Notes under the pieces: generated by a model | What the model saw: the letters and a program-made list of their open reading frames with translations, nothing else | Databases searched by the model: none | What the model was told of the DNA's origin: nothing | Source of the DNA: Paramacrobiotus richtersi | Lineage: Eukaryota; Tardigrada; Eutardigrada; Parachela; Macrobiotidae | DNA length: 23,848 bases | Assembly: GCA_034698045.1 (NCBI GenBank) | Contig: JAQGAU010000794.1 | Coordinates: 1-23,848, forward strand | Direction: 5' to 3' | Shown here: piece after piece, positions 22,013 through 23,848 of the stretch | Layout: the number at the start of each line of letters is the position of its first letter | Position numbering within the stretch: position 1 is the stretch's first letter | Translations under genes and position numbers: made by a program

Positions 22013-22783
22013 AGCTGTAAGATTCCCTGTAATGTTGTCGAACCCCCTTTAATCATTAACAACAGACGTCAATCGATCCAGATGCCACAACCTTACCTTG
22101 AAAGTTGAGTTGAAACACGTGGGCGAGAAGCCTTTAGAGATGTCAACGGCTCGTCAGTTCGGTTTGCCTTCTGGTTCGGTTCCAGAGAATTAGTCGCTCA
22201 TTTCGAAAGTGTTCCTTTTGCTAGTCGGTTAATGTGGCCCGGTCACATTCGTAAGCGACTTGAAACCGAACCGACTAGAACCGGTTAGTCAAAGTACCAT
22301 GCGCAACCGAAAATTTCCCGAATAAGATGACTGAAAAAAACTGACACCAAATATTATTTCCCATTGGAAAAAGAAAATCATTTCACTTGGTCTCTGTTGT
22401 ACTGAATATTACTGCAGTTAATAAAAACATTAATTTTTTTAAACCGCGGTTATTCGGTTCGGTTTGATTTTGACCCGTACGCCGAGTCGGTAGAATGAGC
22501 GAACCGGCTAACCGCGATCAGAAACGGTTCGGTTTTTGACAGCTCTATTTAAACCCTCTTGATACTGGCGAATTTACTTATTTATTTAACAGATGCACGG
22601 CAGACACAATCCACCCTAATCTGCCATAAAATCGCTTCGAGGCAGTTGTTCCTTCCTACACGGTGATCTCTTTCCGCAACGATACATCCATATCACATTT
22701 ACCTTTGTCAGATGACTCTTCTGAGTCTTCTCTAATTCGAAGAAAACCATTTTAATCGATGACCTTTCCAATTACATAGAAAA
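22013..22783. other. Intergenic between GPCR fragment and intact GPCR
   Basis: No gene found. Most of it is taken up by a putative transposon (22135-22547) rich in GGTTCGGTT motifs in both orientations. The last 240 bases before the ATG at 22784 hold the promoter/5' UTR of the intronless GPCR, with no identifiable core motif. Confidence 0.5.
22135..22547. mobile_element. Candidate hAT-type non-autonomous element
   Basis: The left end reads TAGAGATGTCAAC. The right end, reverse-complemented, reads TAGAGCTGTCAAA, so there are short imperfect inverted termini starting TAGAG, in keeping with the hAT terminal pattern YARNG. The interior carries many copies of CGGTTCGGTT and its complement AACCGAACCG (about 22164, 22172, 22265, 22455, 22525). 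No transposase is present. Flanking 8-base target duplications were looked for and not found, so the edges or the class may be wrong. Confidence 0.42.
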
Positions 22784-23758
22784 ATGTCCATAAACGCGTC
22801 GGCCACAAATGCAACGACATTACAAAGTCAGTTTTGGACATCATCTCAAATCTTAACCAGCTTCGGCTGCTTCATTGTTTATCTGGCCAATGGCTTACTC
22901 ATCCATCTGTACCGAATCCGACCTACACTCCGCACCCCATTCGGCATCTACATCATCGTCATCGCAGTTGCCAATGTCATTCAGTTTATTTGTATCAATC
23001 CCTTAATTATCGTCATCAAAGATATGCTGCCCGTTTCGTCCTGGTCATTATTCTGCACCCTTTACGGTTACTTTCTATCAGTTTCCGGTGCATCTATCCC
23101 GATCGCCCACATGTTAATCAGCTTGAACAGAGGCAGGGCCATTTCCTTTCCCGTGCATTACAAGCGACACCATTCTCGCAAAGTCGCCATTGTGGTTTCT
23201 TCAACGGCGATTTTGATCATCTGTATCTGTGCGGCACCCGGAACAATCATTGATGGGCTGTTCCACCGCACGGAGGATCTTAACCTGGAGTGTAGTTTTA
23301 GCCTGGCGCAGTCGGTGACCACGTGGATCACGGTCATGTCAGCGTGTTTCTTCATCGCACCCGAATGTGTCATCGTTCTGTCTTACCCATTCTTCGTGTT
23401 TCGTCGTATTCACCATAGCTGGAAGGTTCGAATCAATCATATCGTGGATGTTACTGGAGAGGTGACGCAACATCCAACCATCACACATGGCGAACATGCG
23501 GAGAAAGCGAAGATGAAAACCACATCTCGGTCATTTTTAATCTTGACCTTTGTGACAGTTAGCGTTGTGCTCTTCTGGACGCCAACTAACATGTTTTACC
23601 TGTTGATACGGTATTTCTATGTGGCGGTTCTGCTTCACATTGGGAATGTTCTGAAGGTGGTGCAGGCTGTGCTAGATCCAGTGCTGTTTATGATTACGTT
23701 GAAGGATCTGCGGTCGGCATGTACAGATATTTTTGAAGGTGCTGGGTGCCCAGTGTAG
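22784..23758 (+). CDS. Class A GPCR, N2.50/NR-motif subfamily, intronless
   Basis: A complete 324-aa receptor in a single exon, starting at the first ATG (aaaaATGTCC). The N-tail has NxS/T sites at N4 and N9. TM1 is about 26-44 (YLANGLLIHL). TM2 is about 53-76, with Asn64 where LAxAD has Asp. C91 opens TM3, and R116, 25 residues on, lies in LNRGRAI (NR in place of DR). TM4 is about 132-153, C170 in loop 2 is the disulphide partner, TM5 about 181-205. A His/Lys-rich third loop follows, then TM6 with FWTP (264-267) and TM7 with DPVLF (298-302). The tail is short (about 22 aa after DPVLF). It is a paralogue of the gene at 10779; that gene's intron falls exactly at the position equivalent to R162/T163 here, so this copy lost the intron or arose from an mRNA. 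Ligand unknown. Confidence 0.94.
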   Translation: MSINASATNATTLQSQFWTSSQILTSFGCFIVYLANGLLIHLYRIRPTLRTPFGIYIIVIAVANVIQFICINPLIIVIKDMLPVSSWSLFCTLYGYFLSVSGASIPIAHMLISLNRGRAISFPVHYKRHHSRKVAIVVSSTAILIICICAAPGTIIDGLFHRTEDLNLECSFSLAQSVTTWITVMSACFFIAPECVIVLSYPFFVFRRIHHSWKVRINHIVDVTGEVTQHPTITHGEHAEKAKMKTTSRSFLILTFVTVSVVLFWTPTNMFYLLIRYFYVAVLLHIGNVLKVVQAVLDPVLFMITLKDLRSACTDIFEGAGCPV

Positions 23759-23848
23759 CTTGAGCAAACTCGCTTATGTTTTTAGTTTTGTCAAGATTCT
23801 GAGACTGCAATTCTGTTTGAAGTACGTACCACGCTACCGCTGGTCTTT

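Noticed and set aside
1..23848. CRISPR arrays, operons, rRNA or tRNA genes
   Set aside because: No regularly spaced repeats, no tRNA-like cloverleaf and no rRNA-like stretches were seen; the intron-rich genes show a eukaryotic nuclear sequence.

Overview
The window is animal nuclear DNA. It carries multi-exon genes with short GT-AG introns (mostly 54 to 500 bases), long AT-leaning intergenic stretches and remnants of DNA transposons. The genes are rhodopsin-like G-protein coupled receptors (GPCRs), a receptor-type guanylate cyclase and an LC8-like dynein light chain. That set, with tandem paralogous GPCRs and a divergent cyclase receptor, fits a small-genome invertebrate. A tardigrade is my best guess, but it rests on general impression and not on any marker in the sequence. 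Nothing bacterial or viral was seen.

Layout from left to right: (1) 1-1518, intergenic. (2) 1519-5439, minus strand, a five-exon class A GPCR (456 aa). (3) 5440-9105, a gene-poor 3.7 kb holding a 276-bp inverted-repeat element that looks like a MITE (7944-8219). (4) 9106-9962, plus, a two-exon divergent LC8-type dynein light chain. (5) 10779-12046, plus, a two-exon class A GPCR. (6) 12481-13745, minus, a three-exon class A GPCR of another subfamily, tail to tail with the previous gene. (7) 13746-15611, intergenic, with a tandem repeat and two palindromes. (8) 15612-21328, plus, a receptor guanylate cyclase in about 19 exons. (9) 21738-22012, minus, a broken fragment of a GPCR gene closely matching the next intact one. 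(10) 22135-22547, a probable hAT-type non-autonomous transposon. (11) 22784-23758, plus, an intronless GPCR, paralogue of the gene at 10779.

Exons were joined by hand by requiring GT-AG borders, matching phase and continuity of family motifs. All joins are phase-consistent except one: in the cyclase receptor, the juxtamembrane exon (ending 18422) and the transmembrane exon do not fit in phase. This is the most important unresolved point.

Together the genes are a sensory or peptide signalling cluster: four GPCR loci plus one GPCR fragment, and a cGMP-producing receptor. There is no sign of operon-like organisation. The receptor genes look like members of lineage-expanded families that duplicate locally; the intact/inverted-fragment pair at 21.7-23.8 kb is a direct example.
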